Shown: positions 1-9,399, counted from the first letter of the stretch. The stretch: 64,000 nucleotides of DNA from Paenibacillus sp. J2TS4 (GCF_018403245.1 NZ_BOSH01000018.1:1-64000); one strand, 5' to 3'. A program made the numbers and translations. The notes: generated by a model not told the origin, from the letters alone.

Positions 1-2
1 TC

Positions 3-86
3 CGTGTCAAGTCGGCCCCTTACGGCGATAGAATCACGAAAACTTATGAAAAACCTCTAAAAAGAGAGGAATTGTATACAAGTTAG
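3..86 (+). CDS. C-terminal fragment of an unidentified gene cut by the window edge
   Basis: An open frame enters from the left edge and stops at TAG (84-86). The 27 visible residues are basic and hydrophilic (…GDRITKTYEKPLKREE…) and look like a natural protein tail. A rho-independent terminator about 130 bases downstream supports a plus-strand gene ending here. No family can be named from so short a piece; confidence is limited because open frames of this length also arise by chance. Confidence 0.4.
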   Translation, partial: RVKSAPYGDRITKTYEKPLKREELYTS

Positions 87-213
87 TTCTTTTGTGGTAC
101 GGACTCCGGAATTAGGGGGCCTAGCCGCTTTTAATAGCTTATTCTGCATTATGACTATATCTTTTCATCATTATAACAATCCGCTAGTAATTCTCAAACT
201 CCAATTAATCACG

Positions 214-238
214 AAAAGCCCTGATCAAAGGGCTTTTT
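214..238. terminator. bidirectional rho-independent terminator
   Basis: Stem AAAAGCCC / GGGCTTTT with an eight-base loop, T-rich on both strands. It sits between the left-edge gene (plus) and the PhnA-type gene (minus) and can serve both. Confidence 0.7.
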
Positions 239-271
239 ACACTGAATTCATACGGTGGCTTCTTGTCTTGC

Positions 272-610
272 TTACAGCTTTTTAACAAATTCGGATTTTA
301 ATTTCATAGCGCCAAAGCCATCGATCTTGCAATCAATATCATGATCTCCTTCTATCAAACGAATATTTTTAACTTTCGTTCCCATTTTTAAGACGGAAGA
401 GCTTCCTTTTACTTTCAAGTCTTTAATAACGGTTACGGTATCCCCATCGTTCAATACATTTCCATTGGCGTCTTTAATGATTCTTTCCTCTTCTTCATCG
501 GCTGCTCCCCCTAAGGTCCACTCATGAGCACATTCCGGGCAAACCAAAAGACTTCCGTCCTCGTACGTGTATGGCGAATTACATTTTGGGCAATTTGGCA
601 AATCAGACAT
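272..610 (-). CDS. phnA: PhnA/YjdM-family zinc-ribbon protein
   Basis: A 112-residue protein with an N-terminal zinc ribbon (CPKC near residue 8 and CPEC near residue 25) followed by a small beta-rich C-terminal domain containing the typical GD(T/V)V…IKDLKVKG segment. Despite the historical name, the family has no proven role in phosphonate breakdown; its function is unknown. The start at 610 is chosen because GGAGG lies eight bases upstream, whereas the longer frame back to 631 would place that ribosome binding site inside the gene. It reads towards the terminator at 214-238 and appears monocistronic. Confidence 0.88.
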   Translation of the reverse strand: MSDLPNCPKCNSPYTYEDGSLLVCPECAHEWTLGGAADEEEERIIKDANGNVLNDGDTVTVIKDLKVKGSSSVLKMGTKVKNIRLIEGDHDIDCKIDGFGAMKLKSEFVKKL

Positions 611-630
611 CCTTTGATTTCCTCCATTCA

Positions 631-834
631 TTATGATTGATAGGATTTAGATACGCATAATTCCTGATTTCTTATTCTTACAACACATAGGAGTCCTGCT
701 TCGTATGCCTCTATACTGGCATAGTCTTCACATAAAGACAAATCTTCACCTGTATGGCTTATTGGGTATAAGCAGATTGCAGCCCCGCAAATCAATAAAA
801 AAGCTCCTAACGAAGCCCTGTAAATACCCCACAA
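631..834 (-). CDS. possible small one-helix membrane protein, doubtful
   Basis: A 67-residue frame with a hydrophobic N-terminal segment (residues 8-26) and a Cys-containing polar tail. No family is recognised. Its first codons lie in a sequence around 792-817 that closely resembles the terminator-bearing repeat at 20797-20822 (AAAAAAGCTCCTAACG core), so the coding reading may be accidental. No good ribosome binding site was seen. Confidence 0.2.
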   Translation of the reverse strand: MWGIYRASLGAFLLICGAAICLYPISHTGEDLSLCEDYASIEAYEAGLLCVVRIRNQELCVSKSYQS

Positions 835-855
835 CTGTAAAGATTCCTATATGGT

Positions 856-883
856 AAAAAGACCCCCGCCAAACCATGCGGGA
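856..883 (-). terminator. terminator of the DUF6526-like gene
   Basis: On the minus strand CCCGC pairs with GCGGG around an eight-base loop and is followed by GGTCTTTTT. It lies just beyond the stop of the gene at 893-1327. Confidence 0.75.
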
Positions 884-892
884 GTAATGGCA

Positions 893-1327
893 TTAGACGC
901 GATGTTCGTCAGCACGCCAATGTTTAATGGCTCTCTTGATCTCCTTCGGACTCATTCCTTCTTGAGCCGCTTTATCGGCCAATGCGGGAAATTCCCGATC
1001 CGAGGCAAAACGAAGAGCAATCCATTGCGGTATCGTTAACCGTGAATCGATCCACTTGCCCGTCAAGACAAAATAGCGAAACTGCTCCTCGGCGCGAATA
1101 ACCCGATCCTGCACGGTTAGTGCATTGATTCGTGCCAGTAAGCCGGTAATAAGGCTCATCACGACAAGCGCCAGGATCAGAAAGACTTCAAGGGAAAACT
1201 CGCCGGCCGTAATCGCCTTAACCGCATACACAATCGACGCGACAAGCGTAACTACACTAATCGGAAGCAATACAAAATGCTGCAATGGATGAAAACGCTT
1301 GTGATGCTCATAAGATTGCTGCTTCAA
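893..1327 (-). CDS. DUF6526-like two-helix membrane protein
   Basis: A 144-residue protein beginning with a TTG codon, seven bases after AGAAGG. The N-terminal motif HH-K-R-F-HPLQHF precedes two close membrane helices (about residues 18-40 and 46-66), then a cytoplasmic helical tail rich in Arg/Glu (RVIRAEEQFRYF, LTIPQWIALRFASD). This layout matches DUF6526, a family of unknown function common in Bacillota. It has its own terminator and seems to be transcribed alone. Confidence 0.8.
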   Translation of the reverse strand: MKQQSYEHHKRFHPLQHFVLLPISVVTLVASIVYAVKAITAGEFSLEVFLILALVVMSLITGLLARINALTVQDRVIRAEEQFRYFVLTGKWIDSRLTIPQWIALRFASDREFPALADKAAQEGMSPKEIKRAIKHWRADEHRV

Positions 1328-2022
1328 TGGACCTTCTCCCCCTCAAATATTATCCATACATCAATTACCCCAACCCGTATATGTATTATACCTGATTTGT
1401 ATTATTAAGTGTATACGCAGATCGCTCCATATTAATGCTCGGGAACCATAAGCTATGGGGGAGGAAACCGCGTCATCCCCTATCTATCACTTTCACTTGA
1501 GGGCTGGCTAACGCTCACCTGATTATACTTCCTTAAGCGAATACAAATTCCTGCGAATATACAGTTATTCTGAACCAATTTCGAACCCTCGAGAAAAAAG
1601 CCTGCGATTATACAGCAATTTCGGTATAAAACCACCTGTTCTCCGCTTGAGCGAGACAAAAGATGTACTTTTGCAGCAATTGCTGCGAAGAAGGAGCAAG
1701 CAGCCTGAAAAGATGCAGAATTGCAGGCTTTCTCAAAACTGCTTGACCCGGCGCTTTCCAAGGAGCGGCATTGGGGGATTTCTGCAGCTACCTTAATTCC
1801 ATACCCGTCGATTCAATCGCACCCTGGCGTTTAGCTCATTTCGGTGCTGCGGAAGTTGAAATATCGGATACTCCATCTTTTTTATTGTTATTCCCCATGA
1901 TAGACTGGTAAAAATAGTTGTTCACCGAGTGAAAGAAACTGACGTGTTAACAGCGGCTAGTTATTTTTAATAGAGAATGGCCCGATGAACAATCCATTAC
2001 GGAAAAATGGAGGAGGGTGTCT
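1328..2022. other. intergenic region with repeat-like sequence, no gene supported
   Basis: A 93-residue minus-strand frame (1480-1761) has biased, low-complexity composition (Ser, Ala, Phe, Cys runs), no ribosome binding site and no family resemblance. The DNA under it contains two related blocks, CCTGCGAATATACAG at about 1549 and CCTGCGATTATACAG at about 1600, suggesting a degenerate dispersed repeat. An inverted repeat TGCAGCAATTGCTGCG sits near 1671-1687. The plus-strand promoter for the nucleotidyltransferase must lie near the right end. Confidence 0.5.
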
Positions 2023-3063
2023 ATGAAAGTAGGTTCGGCGCGTAATGCCGCAGCGGAGTGGGTCAAAGAGCATGCCAGCCGAGAGGCGGGATTCCGGGGG
2101 GCCTATTTCAGCGGTTCAACGGTAGGGCTGCCGGATGACGCAGAGTTGTCTGCCGCTTCCGATATTGACGTCGTCATCGTCTTCGCGCAGGACGAACTTC
2201 CGCTCAAGCTGGGGAAGTTCGTCTACCGCGACACGCTGATAGAGGCCACGTATCTGTCCTGGAGCCAGCTCGCCTCCGTCGAGGACGTTCTGACGTCCTA
2301 TCATCTGGCAGGCAGCTTCCGCGTGGACACGATTATGGCCGACCCGACCGGACATCTGCGCAGACTGCAAGCCGAAGTGTCTCGCCGCTTTGCCGAGCGG
2401 GGGTGGGTACGCCGCCGGTGCGAGAACGCTCTGCAGAAAATTGAGAATGGACTGCGGGCGATCGATCCTTCCGCAACGCTGCATGACCGGGTAACCGCGT
2501 GGCTATTCCCGACCGGCGTGACCACACATGTCCTGCTCGTGGCTGCGCTCCGCAACCCCACGGTACGGCTCCGTTACCTCGCGGCACGGGAAGTGCTTAT
2601 GGAGTACGGCTATGACCCCTTCTATGCGGACCTTGTGAAACTGCTCGGCTGCGCTCATCTGACTCCTCAGCGTGTCGAACATCATCTGGACGAGCTTGCC
2701 CATACTTTCGACGCCGCAGCGGCCGTGGCCAAGACGCCGTTTTTCTTCAGCACCGACATTACCGCCGCCTCGCGGCCGATTGCCATCGACGGAAGCCGCG
2801 AACTGATTGAGGCGGGCTATCATCACGAAGCCGTCTTCTGGATGGTCGCAACCTTTGCACGCTGCCACAAGATTCTAGCCGCAGATGCCCCGGACCTGCA
2901 GCGTACTCATGCTTCCGCCTTCAACGCCATCCTTGCGGATCTCGGCATCACCTCTACAGACGATCTGCTCCGCCGTGCCAAAGAGGTCATCCGGTTTCTC
3001 CCCAATTTGTGGGAGACCACCGAGGCTATCCTGTCCGCTAACCCCGGAATCAGGGCCAAATAG
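2023..3063 (+). CDS. nucleotidyltransferase-domain protein
   Basis: About 346 residues. Near residues 30-55 the pattern FSGS-x(12)-SDIDVVIVF fits the Pol-beta-type nucleotidyltransferase core (GS motif followed by a DxD metal-binding pair), as in antibiotic nucleotidyltransferases and minimal NTases. The remaining ~250 residues are helical and unassigned. ATG 2023 is preferred over GTG 2017 because GGAGGAGG lies just upstream and overlaps the GTG. The gene is visibly GC-richer than the ABC gene beside it, which suggests separate acquisition. Substrate is unknown; antibiotic modification is only a possibility. Confidence 0.78.
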   Translation: MKVGSARNAAAEWVKEHASREAGFRGAYFSGSTVGLPDDAELSAASDIDVVIVFAQDELPLKLGKFVYRDTLIEATYLSWSQLASVEDVLTSYHLAGSFRVDTIMADPTGHLRRLQAEVSRRFAERGWVRRRCENALQKIENGLRAIDPSATLHDRVTAWLFPTGVTTHVLLVAALRNPTVRLRYLAAREVLMEYGYDPFYADLVKLLGCAHLTPQRVEHHLDELAHTFDAAAAVAKTPFFFSTDITAASRPIAIDGSRELIEAGYHHEAVFWMVATFARCHKILAADAPDLQRTHASAFNAILADLGITSTDDLLRRAKEVIRFLPNLWETTEAILSANPGIRAK

Positions 3064-3088
3064 CCTATCGTTCCAGCGCTGGAAAGCC

Positions 3089-3118
3089 GCAACGCGCGCC
3101 GGGAGAGGCGCGCGTTGC
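3089..3118. other. 12-bp perfect GC-rich hairpin between convergent genes
   Basis: GCAACGCGCGCC and its exact complement flank a GGGAGA loop. There is no U-tract on either side, so it is not a standard intrinsic terminator, though its position between converging genes suggests a transcription block. Confidence 0.5.
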
Positions 3119-3126
3119 AAAAGATG

Positions 3127-4839
3127 TTATGAAGCTGCTTCCCCATAGCTTTTTCTATGCCACAGCTCTTTAAAAGATTCACAATGTTCCATTAAATTAT
3201 CAAATTTACCTTCACCAATCACAGAACCCTTTTCCACTACAATGATTTTGTCCACCTCTTTTATGGAATCCAATCTGTGCGCAATAATGATGATGGTTTT
3301 GTTCCTGAATTCATTCAAAATCGTTTCCATCAGGCTTTTCTCCGTGAGATTATCCAGTGCGGACACGGGCTCATCCAGTATTAAAACATTTCTTCTCTGG
3401 ATAAGAATTCGGGCAAAAGCCAATCGCTGTCTTTCTCCTCCGGATAATTTGACGCCTCTCTCGCCTACCAAAGTGTCTAATTGATCGGGTAATTTCAATA
3501 CCGTTTCCTTTAAATGAACTTTTTCCAGCACAGCATATACCTCTTCGTCCGAAATGGTATGATCAAATACAATATTGCCCCTGATGGAAGTATCAAAAAT
3601 CGGAGTCTCCTGCGACAAATAAGAGATATGATCGTAATAGCTGTTCAGGCTGAGATCATCAATATCCGTTCCGTCCACTAAGATTTGACCTTCGTTCTTT
3701 TTCAATAACCCCGCAATTAGTTTAATGATCGTCGATTTCCCGCTCCCGCTCAATCCTACCAAAGCAACAGACATACCTGGTTCAATGGAGAAGGACACAT
3801 TAGCCAACGCCTTTACTTTTCCATAATCAAAGGATACATTTCTAAATTCAATTTTGCCTTGAATATCGGCCACTTCTTTTCCAGTTTCCAAATTTTTATC
3901 TTCCGGGGCGTTAATAAAATCCTCCAACCTTTGATAAGCGACCCTATTAAGCCTGTAATCAACAAATAAAACATTGAAAATGGCAATGGGGGTATAGATT
4001 TTATCAATAAACAGCAATAATGCGACTACAATTCCCAGCGATGTATCCCCTGCTAAAATGCCTTGTATCCCGTAAAAGATTACGATGATTTTAATCACCG
4101 TGATAAACCATTCAAAAATTGCAAAAAAAGCTTCATGGATCATTTTTAGCCGGGAGCTTGTAGTAATGATTTTACGTGCCGTTTGGCTTAATTTGTCGAT
4201 CTCTTTCTCATATCTCTTGTTCGTTCTAAAAACGACCAATTCCATAAATCCCCGTATAGAGTATCTGGACATGTTTTCTTGTTCTTTCAGTATGGTTGAT
4301 TTAATTTTGTATAAATATTTGAGGAGCAAATTTGTAATGAGAAAGATGATGACATATCCGCCTGCGATAACCAACATAATCCTTGGGTCATAGAAGCTAA
4401 TGAATAATAAGCTGAATAAAATGGTTGGCAATAACTCATGCATCGTTCTGAGAAGAAAGGAAAAGATTATACTGCTTCCTGCGGATGCGCCATTCTCAAT
4501 AACCTTAATCATTTGTCCGGTACCCAGATCTTGATACGCTTGATAATCCATCCTGGATATTTTGGATAATGCCATTATTTTTAATCTTTCCGTTAAGCTA
4601 TTCGATATATGTGTACTAGGATATTCGTCCAAATAATTGAGGATAACTGTCCCTCCCAGCAATATCCCATAGCCAGCGATTAAGCTTGACATCTCCCCTA
4701 TACGGTTTGCTGCCACAGCCGTGTCTAATATTTGTTGGAAGATCACAATTCCTGAACTGCTTAAAAATTGAATGGCGAAACCCATGATAATATATAGAAC
4801 TACCCACCACTTCAGGTGCAAAAGACACTTTTTTAACAT
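3127..4839 (-). CDS. ABC transporter, fused permease and ATPase
   Basis: A 570-residue half-transporter. The N-terminal ~300 residues hold about six membrane helices of the exporter type; the C-terminal ~230 residues are the ATPase, with Walker A (VGLSGSGKST), Q-loop (YLSQETP), signature (LSGGERQR), Walker B (VLILDEPVSALD) and the H-loop histidine (IIAHRL). It would act as a homodimer exporting a lipid, peptide or drug; the substrate cannot be read from sequence. GGGGAT lies about nine bases before the ATG. It converges on the nucleotidyltransferase and has no partner half-transporter nearby. Low GC compared with the gene to its left. Confidence 0.9.
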   Translation of the reverse strand: MLKKCLLHLKWWVVLYIIMGFAIQFLSSSGIVIFQQILDTAVAANRIGEMSSLIAGYGILLGGTVILNYLDEYPSTHISNSLTERLKIMALSKISRMDYQAYQDLGTGQMIKVIENGASAGSSIIFSFLLRTMHELLPTILFSLLFISFYDPRIMLVIAGGYVIIFLITNLLLKYLYKIKSTILKEQENMSRYSIRGFMELVVFRTNKRYEKEIDKLSQTARKIITTSSRLKMIHEAFFAIFEWFITVIKIIVIFYGIQGILAGDTSLGIVVALLLFIDKIYTPIAIFNVLFVDYRLNRVAYQRLEDFINAPEDKNLETGKEVADIQGKIEFRNVSFDYGKVKALANVSFSIEPGMSVALVGLSGSGKSTIIKLIAGLLKKNEGQILVDGTDIDDLSLNSYYDHISYLSQETPIFDTSIRGNIVFDHTISDEEVYAVLEKVHLKETVLKLPDQLDTLVGERGVKLSGGERQRLAFARILIQRRNVLILDEPVSALDNLTEKSLMETILNEFRNKTIIIIAHRLDSIKEVDKIIVVEKGSVIGEGKFDNLMEHCESFKELWHRKSYGEAAS

Positions 4840-5390
4840 TTACGCTGATCCCCTATCTTTTAATTGAATGCAAAAAAGCCAGGGATTCCCTCGCCATTTA
4901 ACTGCAAAGAACCACGCTTCAATCAACGCATGGCTTTAACAATAAAACAGCCTAGTGCCCTGGCCCGCTGGAGCTGCCCGACACCATTCGAAGCTCTAGT
5001 TTGTTAACGATCAAAAGGACAGACTGCCCCCTTGATAGCTGGCACGCGTTTTTACCCAGCCCGATCACTAGTTACTTCGAACAATGCGGAAAGCCATCCA
5101 CTTCACCTCAATTAAAAGATTATTCCAATTATATCTCCCGAATAGTCGATTCTCAAGATACTTTATTGAATATTCAGTCCTGTTAAAGAACTTGAGAACC
5201 GCTATTGCCGTAAAACCGGTGTCTTTTAAAATATAACGAAACCCGGAGGCGTTATCAGCGCAAAATACTGCCCTATGATCTTCTATTCTGGTGAATTGCG
5301 ATTTTGAGTTTCGTTACAAAATGGAGAAGCTCCATTTTGTTCGAATGACGTTTCCAAGTTTCGTATGCAAACTGATTTCTCTGTCGCTTT
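4840..5390. other. intergenic region, promoter side of the ABC gene
   Basis: No convincing gene. Short frames have no ribosome binding sites or protein-like composition. A 10-bp perfect hairpin with a three-base loop lies at 5317-5339 (see separate entry). Confidence 0.5.
5317..5339 (-). terminator. probable terminator of the methyltransferase
   Basis: CAAAATGGAG / CTCCATTTTG perfect stem with loop AAG, 50 bases beyond the stop codon of the minus-strand methyltransferase. The T-run is part of the stem, so strength is uncertain. Confidence 0.45.
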
Positions 5391-6146
5391 CTAAACCTCG
5401 CCCCAGATCACCCGGGTCTCATAGTCAATTACCACTTGACCATTCTCATTATTCCTGTCAAATAGACTTTGCAGTTCGTTCACCATGTTTTCGTAGTTCG
5501 GATCTCCGGGTACAAGACTGGAGGAAGATGAGTGCAGCCGGCCGCGCAATCCTTCAAAATCAAACACTTGTTGATTGGTGAACCGGGCTTCCTGCATGGC
5601 CCCCGGCTTGAAAAAGGAGGCCAGGCTCTCTGGCGAAATGTCCCTATCCTTATCGGATTTGTAATCGGTACCGAACGTTTGAAGCAGCCGTTCATACTCT
5701 TCCCTGAATGGGGTCCCGTGAGTAAGCCGGGAATTCCAAATTAAAGCTGCTTTCCCTCCCGGTCTCAGAATCCGTCTGAATTCAACACGTGCGGCGGTGC
5801 GATCAAACCAGTGAAACGATTGGGCACAAACGATAAAATCAACGGACCGGTCCGGCAGTCCTGTCTCCTCTGCAGACCCCGGCATTATGCGAAAATAGGG
5901 TTCTCCCACAAGCCTCTCCTCTGCAGCTTCCCGCATCTCCTTATTCGGTTCAACAGCTGTCACCTTGCACCCCCGCTCCAGAAGCAACTCGGAGAAAATT
6001 CCCGTTCCCGCGCCGATATCCGCCACTTCGCCATTCGCAGGCAATCCGGCGGTGTCGTACAAATATTGAATGGCTTCTTGCGGGTAGCTCGGGCGATATT
6101 TCACATACGAATCAACCCGATTCGAAAAACGCTCTTTGCTATTCAT
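5391..6146 (-). CDS. class I SAM-dependent methyltransferase
   Basis: A 251-residue Rossmann-type methyltransferase. Motif I (VADIGAGTGIFSELLLERG) is near residues 44-62, the acidic ribose-binding residue in AVEPN follows, and the motif IV-like stretch VDFIVCAQSFHWFD is near residue 110. The start MNSKERF at 6146 is preferred over a 34-residue upstream extension; AAGGGAG lies about 12 bases before it. The general pattern (MNSKERFSNRVDSYVKYRPSYP) is typical of small-molecule methyltransferases of unknown substrate. Stands alone between two terminator-like hairpins. Confidence 0.88.
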   Translation of the reverse strand: MNSKERFSNRVDSYVKYRPSYPQEAIQYLYDTAGLPANGEVADIGAGTGIFSELLLERGCKVTAVEPNKEMREAAEERLVGEPYFRIMPGSAEETGLPDRSVDFIVCAQSFHWFDRTAARVEFRRILRPGGKAALIWNSRLTHGTPFREEYERLLQTFGTDYKSDKDRDISPESLASFFKPGAMQEARFTNQQVFDFEGLRGRLHSSSSSLVPGDPNYENMVNELQSLFDRNNENGQVVIDYETRVIWGEV

Positions 6147-6277
6147 ACCGGACCACACTCCCTTCGATTCGGTTTTCCACTTGGGATTCCAATAGACATG
6201 ACCCGATGTGCATTTATTGCTCAATTTCAAAGAAGCTCTCCAAAACAATCCAAACCCTCTAACTTAAATATGCAGCT

Positions 6278-6303
6278 AAACCCACTCCATGACGAGTGGG
6301 TTT
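6278..6303 (-). terminator. terminator of the SEC-C gene
   Basis: AAACCCACTC / GAGTGGGTTT perfect 10-bp stem with a six-base loop, 15 bases beyond the SEC-C stop codon. Confidence 0.7.
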
Positions 6304-6317
6304 TATATACAACGGCG

Positions 6318-7460
6318 TTAATTCATACAGCATTTCTTGTATTTTTTTCCGCTGCCGCATGGACAAGGTTCGTTTCTGCCGATTTTGACGGATTTTGCTT
6401 GCGAATGCGTTATCCCCAAGCCCTGAGTCGCTAGCTGCTTGGACAGGCCTAATTCGGCTGGGGTATGTCCGCGATTGGACCAGAGTCTCGTATGATTGTA
6501 GACATCCGTAATCAGCGGGATCAGCCTCTTTACTTGCTCAACATCGTCGAAGATGATGTTTCTTCTCTCGAATTCATAGATGATCGATTGCAGCGGTTCT
6601 TCCATAGAGCAGGCCAGCTGAATATCATCGACCAGATATTCCACGAGTTCTCTATCCCTGGAGAGATTCTTCATTATAAAATCCTTCAATTTATTTAATT
6701 GAGGTGTCATTTCATAATAATCTGAGTCGGCATATTTCAAAAAGGTTTTTCGGTCCGGAGTATAAAAAGTCTTGTGACGAGCTCTGTTCATAAACTCTTT
6801 CAGATCATCGAAATGCCCAAAATAATCACTGATCAAGTAACCTTGTTCCATCCAAAAGGTTTGAGGTCTGGCCAAATGAAAGAAGATGATTCCCTTAAAT
6901 TCCTCTTCTTTTAACGGATCCTGGTTTTGTTCTATATACAGTTCGAACAATCGCTTGATCTCCACATAACCATAGAGATTAACCGCCGCCAAACAATATT
7001 GAAGCACGGCCTCATAACGCTCTCTCTTATAAAGGAAAGCTTCGGGATGCACTTTATTATACGCCTCTTGGATCTCCTCCGGTACGACATAGAACATCTT
7101 CCCCTGATCATAAAAAGGAAAGAGAAGACCATTGCTCATTAAAAACAGATACTCTGAAGGCTTCTTGCTATTAAGCTGCATGGACGCCCTGCCAAGCAAC
7201 CTTTCGAATAACTTCCATTCTTCGTGATCAGTTAGCACAAGGCTTGCCTCAACATATTCCGGGTCGACTAGACATTCCTGAAGCTTCGAGGCCAGTTCTT
7301 GTTTATTCATTTTGGATCGTCCGGAGAGCTGGCAATTAGAAGCAATAGCGGATAACCTTTCTTTAGTTAAAGATGGAAGGATATCGGATAGTCTGAAAAG
7401 CACCTCGCCTTTTATCGCATTGGCTTTGTTGGCCTGATCATAATATTGTGAGAAATCCAT
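6318..7460 (-). CDS. SEC-C metal-binding motif protein
   Basis: A 380-residue soluble protein whose last 20 residues form a SEC-C zinc site (GRNEPCPCGSGKKYKKCC). The N-terminal ~60 residues resemble a SAP/Rho-N-like helix-extension-helix module (LSDILPSLTKERLSAIASNC). The middle is helical and rich in aromatic and acidic residues without a recognised catalytic pattern. MDFSQYY at 7460 is taken as the start since GGGAGG lies five bases upstream; an ATG 24 bases earlier lacks one. Proteins of this layout are common and uncharacterised in Paenibacillus-like bacteria. Confidence 0.85.
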   Translation of the reverse strand: MDFSQYYDQANKANAIKGEVLFRLSDILPSLTKERLSAIASNCQLSGRSKMNKQELASKLQECLVDPEYVEASLVLTDHEEWKLFERLLGRASMQLNSKKPSEYLFLMSNGLLFPFYDQGKMFYVVPEEIQEAYNKVHPEAFLYKRERYEAVLQYCLAAVNLYGYVEIKRLFELYIEQNQDPLKEEEFKGIIFFHLARPQTFWMEQGYLISDYFGHFDDLKEFMNRARHKTFYTPDRKTFLKYADSDYYEMTPQLNKLKDFIMKNLSRDRELVEYLVDDIQLACSMEEPLQSIIYEFERRNIIFDDVEQVKRLIPLITDVYNHTRLWSNRGHTPAELGLSKQLATQGLGITHSQAKSVKIGRNEPCPCGSGKKYKKCCMN

Positions 7461-7618
7461 GATAACCTCCCTATCGGAATACATTAAATCTTAGATCTGG
7501 AACAGGCTTCTTCAATATTCAGCTTCACCTAGGCTAGTCCAATATATTGGCATGGTTACAATGGCAGAAGCAGCCTGCTCTTTTATCGTACCATAAAGTC
7601 TACTGCTCGATTAAGTAT

Positions 7619-8680
7619 TTATGGTTTAACCTCGCCTGCCGCCTCCCATCTGGAGATTTCCTCCCGAACCCGAGGAGCCACCTCGGTCCCCAATAACTCG
7701 ATCGCTCGCATGACGTCCTCATGCGGCATCGTGCCGAGGGGTACGTGCAGCATGAAGCGGGTTATGCCTACGTTCTTGCGAAGGTGAATGATTTTCTGAG
7801 CGACCGTCTCCGGATCTCCTACATAAAGTGCTCCTTCGAAGCTTCGCGCGGCATCGTAGCTTGACCGGTCGTAGTGCCCCCATCCCCGCTCCCGTCCGAT
7901 CACGTTCATAACCTGCTGGGTCGAAGGGAAAAATTTATCGGCCGCCGTTTCGTTATCCTCCGCAATAAAGCCGTGGGAATGTGATGCTACGGGCAGCTTG
8001 GTCGGGTCATGGCCGGCCTTGGCCGCCGCTCTCTTATAGAGCTGTACGAGAGGAGCAAACTGCACCGGGCGGCCTCCAATGATCGCCAGAACCAGAGGCA
8101 GGCCGAGCATACCCGCACGCACGACCGACTCCGGAGTACCCCCGCTGCCTATCCACACCGGCAGCGGATTTTGAACCGGTCGCGGATATACTCCCAGGTT
8201 GTTGATGGCCGGACGATGCTTGCCGCTCCAGGTTACTTTCTCAGATTCGCGGATTTTTAACAGCAGCTCCAGCTTCTCGTCGTACAGTTCATCGTAGTCT
8301 TGTAAATCATAACCAAACAACGGAAACGATTCAATAAATGATCCCCGGCCCGCCATGATCTCCGCCCGCCCGTTCGAGATGCCGTCAAGCGTGGAAAAAT
8401 CCTGAAATACACGCACCGGATCATCGGAAGAAAGCACGGTAACCGCGCTGGTCAGCCGAATCCGCTGCGTCTGCGGAGCGGCAGCGGCCAGTACGACGGC
8501 GGGCGAAGACGCCGCATAATCTTTGCGGTGATGCTCACCCACCCCAAAGACATCCAGCCCTACCCGATCGGCCAATACAATCTCCTCGACTACTTCGCGC
8601 AAACGCTGCGCATGGCTTATCACTTCGCCGGTCTGTACGTCCGGTGTCGTTTCAACAAATGTGCTTATCCCTATCTCCAT
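7619..8680 (-). CDS. LLM-class (luciferase-like) flavin-dependent oxidoreductase
   Basis: A 353-residue bacterial-luciferase-fold monooxygenase. It begins MEIGISTF, carries GVGEHHRKDYAASSPAVVL near residue 46 (the GxGEHH segment of the family), TSAVTVLSSDDPVRV and the flavin-phosphate region PVWIGSGGTPESV near residue 175. Members use FMNH2 (or F420) to oxidise small organic molecules; the substrate is unknown. GGAGG lies eight bases before the ATG. No flavin reductase is adjacent. Confidence 0.9.
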   Translation of the reverse strand: MEIGISTFVETTPDVQTGEVISHAQRLREVVEEIVLADRVGLDVFGVGEHHRKDYAASSPAVVLAAAAPQTQRIRLTSAVTVLSSDDPVRVFQDFSTLDGISNGRAEIMAGRGSFIESFPLFGYDLQDYDELYDEKLELLLKIRESEKVTWSGKHRPAINNLGVYPRPVQNPLPVWIGSGGTPESVVRAGMLGLPLVLAIIGGRPVQFAPLVQLYKRAAAKAGHDPTKLPVASHSHGFIAEDNETAADKFFPSTQQVMNVIGRERGWGHYDRSSYDAARSFEGALYVGDPETVAQKIIHLRKNVGITRFMLHVPLGTMPHEDVMRAIELLGTEVAPRVREEISRWEAAGEVKP

Positions 8681-9111
8681 TTATTCTTCCTCCTTGCGGT
8701 TTCATGTTCAGTTCTCTCCGACGTCTATGGAAGCAAAGCTCCGTCCAAGAGTAGTATCTTTATTTTGAGGCTTTCCCATACTTATTTCAAGTTAGTAAGT
8801 ATATTTTTGATAATACCGTTCGCCGCCTAAACGATTCTTCCGCACCGCTCGCGACTCCCAGCGCGCGGTGTTTGGCGTCCCATGACGGTGGTCAACTATA
8901 TTTACTACGCAGCAAAAGAACAGTTTGTCTGGTCATGTCTAGACAAAGGCATAGCTACCCTTAAAATATGCCTTCATTTTCACCCTTCCGGTGGTTCTGC
9001 TTGATGGTGCTGCTTGACGGTACCGGTGACGCTTCTCCGACTTAGTCTACCTTGAAAATCCGCCTATTTCCATTTTCTGCAGGTGCCGTACTCGCAGGAT
9101 GGCGCGTTTTA

Positions 9112-9172
9112 ATGGATTTCATACAGCTAGTTTGCTCCTCTGGAGCGAAAGACGGAAACTAAGTGGAAAAAT
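9112..9172 (+). repeat. interspersed intergenic repeat, copy R1
   Basis: ATGGATTTCATACAGCTAG…GAAAGACG…AGTGGAAAAA matches R2 (23075) and R3 (40372) with scattered differences. Only the left part of the longer unit is clear in this copy. Confidence 0.65.
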
Positions 9173-9263
9173 GCGTCTAAACCTTCCTCTAAACGCGGTC
9201 GCTCTCTATGTCTTCGTTTCGATAAAGGTTTATACAGTACTTTGCGGAGCCCCGATGTCGAAA

Positions 9264-9300
9264 ATGAATAACCCGGTATTAGAGGTGGATTTTTATGCCA
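9264..9300 (+). repeat. 37-bp repeat, copy 1
   Basis: Begins ATGAATAACCCGGTA and ends TTATGCCA; 32 of 37 positions match 20829-20865. Confidence 0.65.
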
Positions 9301-9361
9301 GTTGGAAAATAATTCCATCCCGCTACTTTAATGAACTTAAACTTTCTAATATGGCAAAACA

Positions 9362-9383
9362 GGACCATCCAAATAGATGGCCC
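9362..9383 (-). terminator. terminator of the second methyltransferase
   Basis: Minus strand GGGCCATC / GATGGTCC (one G-U pair) followed by TGTTTTG, 17 bases beyond the stop codon. Confidence 0.65.
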
Positions 9384-9399
9384 TAGACATACTGACTAA

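Larger units (their letters stand above)
8681..9399. other. intergenic region with dispersed repeats
   Basis: Over 700 bases without a supported gene. It holds a member of the interspersed repeat family at 9112-9172 and a second repeat at 9264-9300 that is shared with 20829-20865. Short frames here read through the repeats and have no ribosome binding sites. Confidence 0.6.

Noticed and set aside
94..285. 63-residue plus-strand gene
   Set aside because: It reads through a terminator and into the antisense of the PhnA-type gene, and has no ribosome binding site.
1480..1761. 93-residue minus-strand gene
   Set aside because: Low-complexity Ser/Ala/Phe/Cys composition, no ribosome binding site, and underlying DNA is repeat-like.
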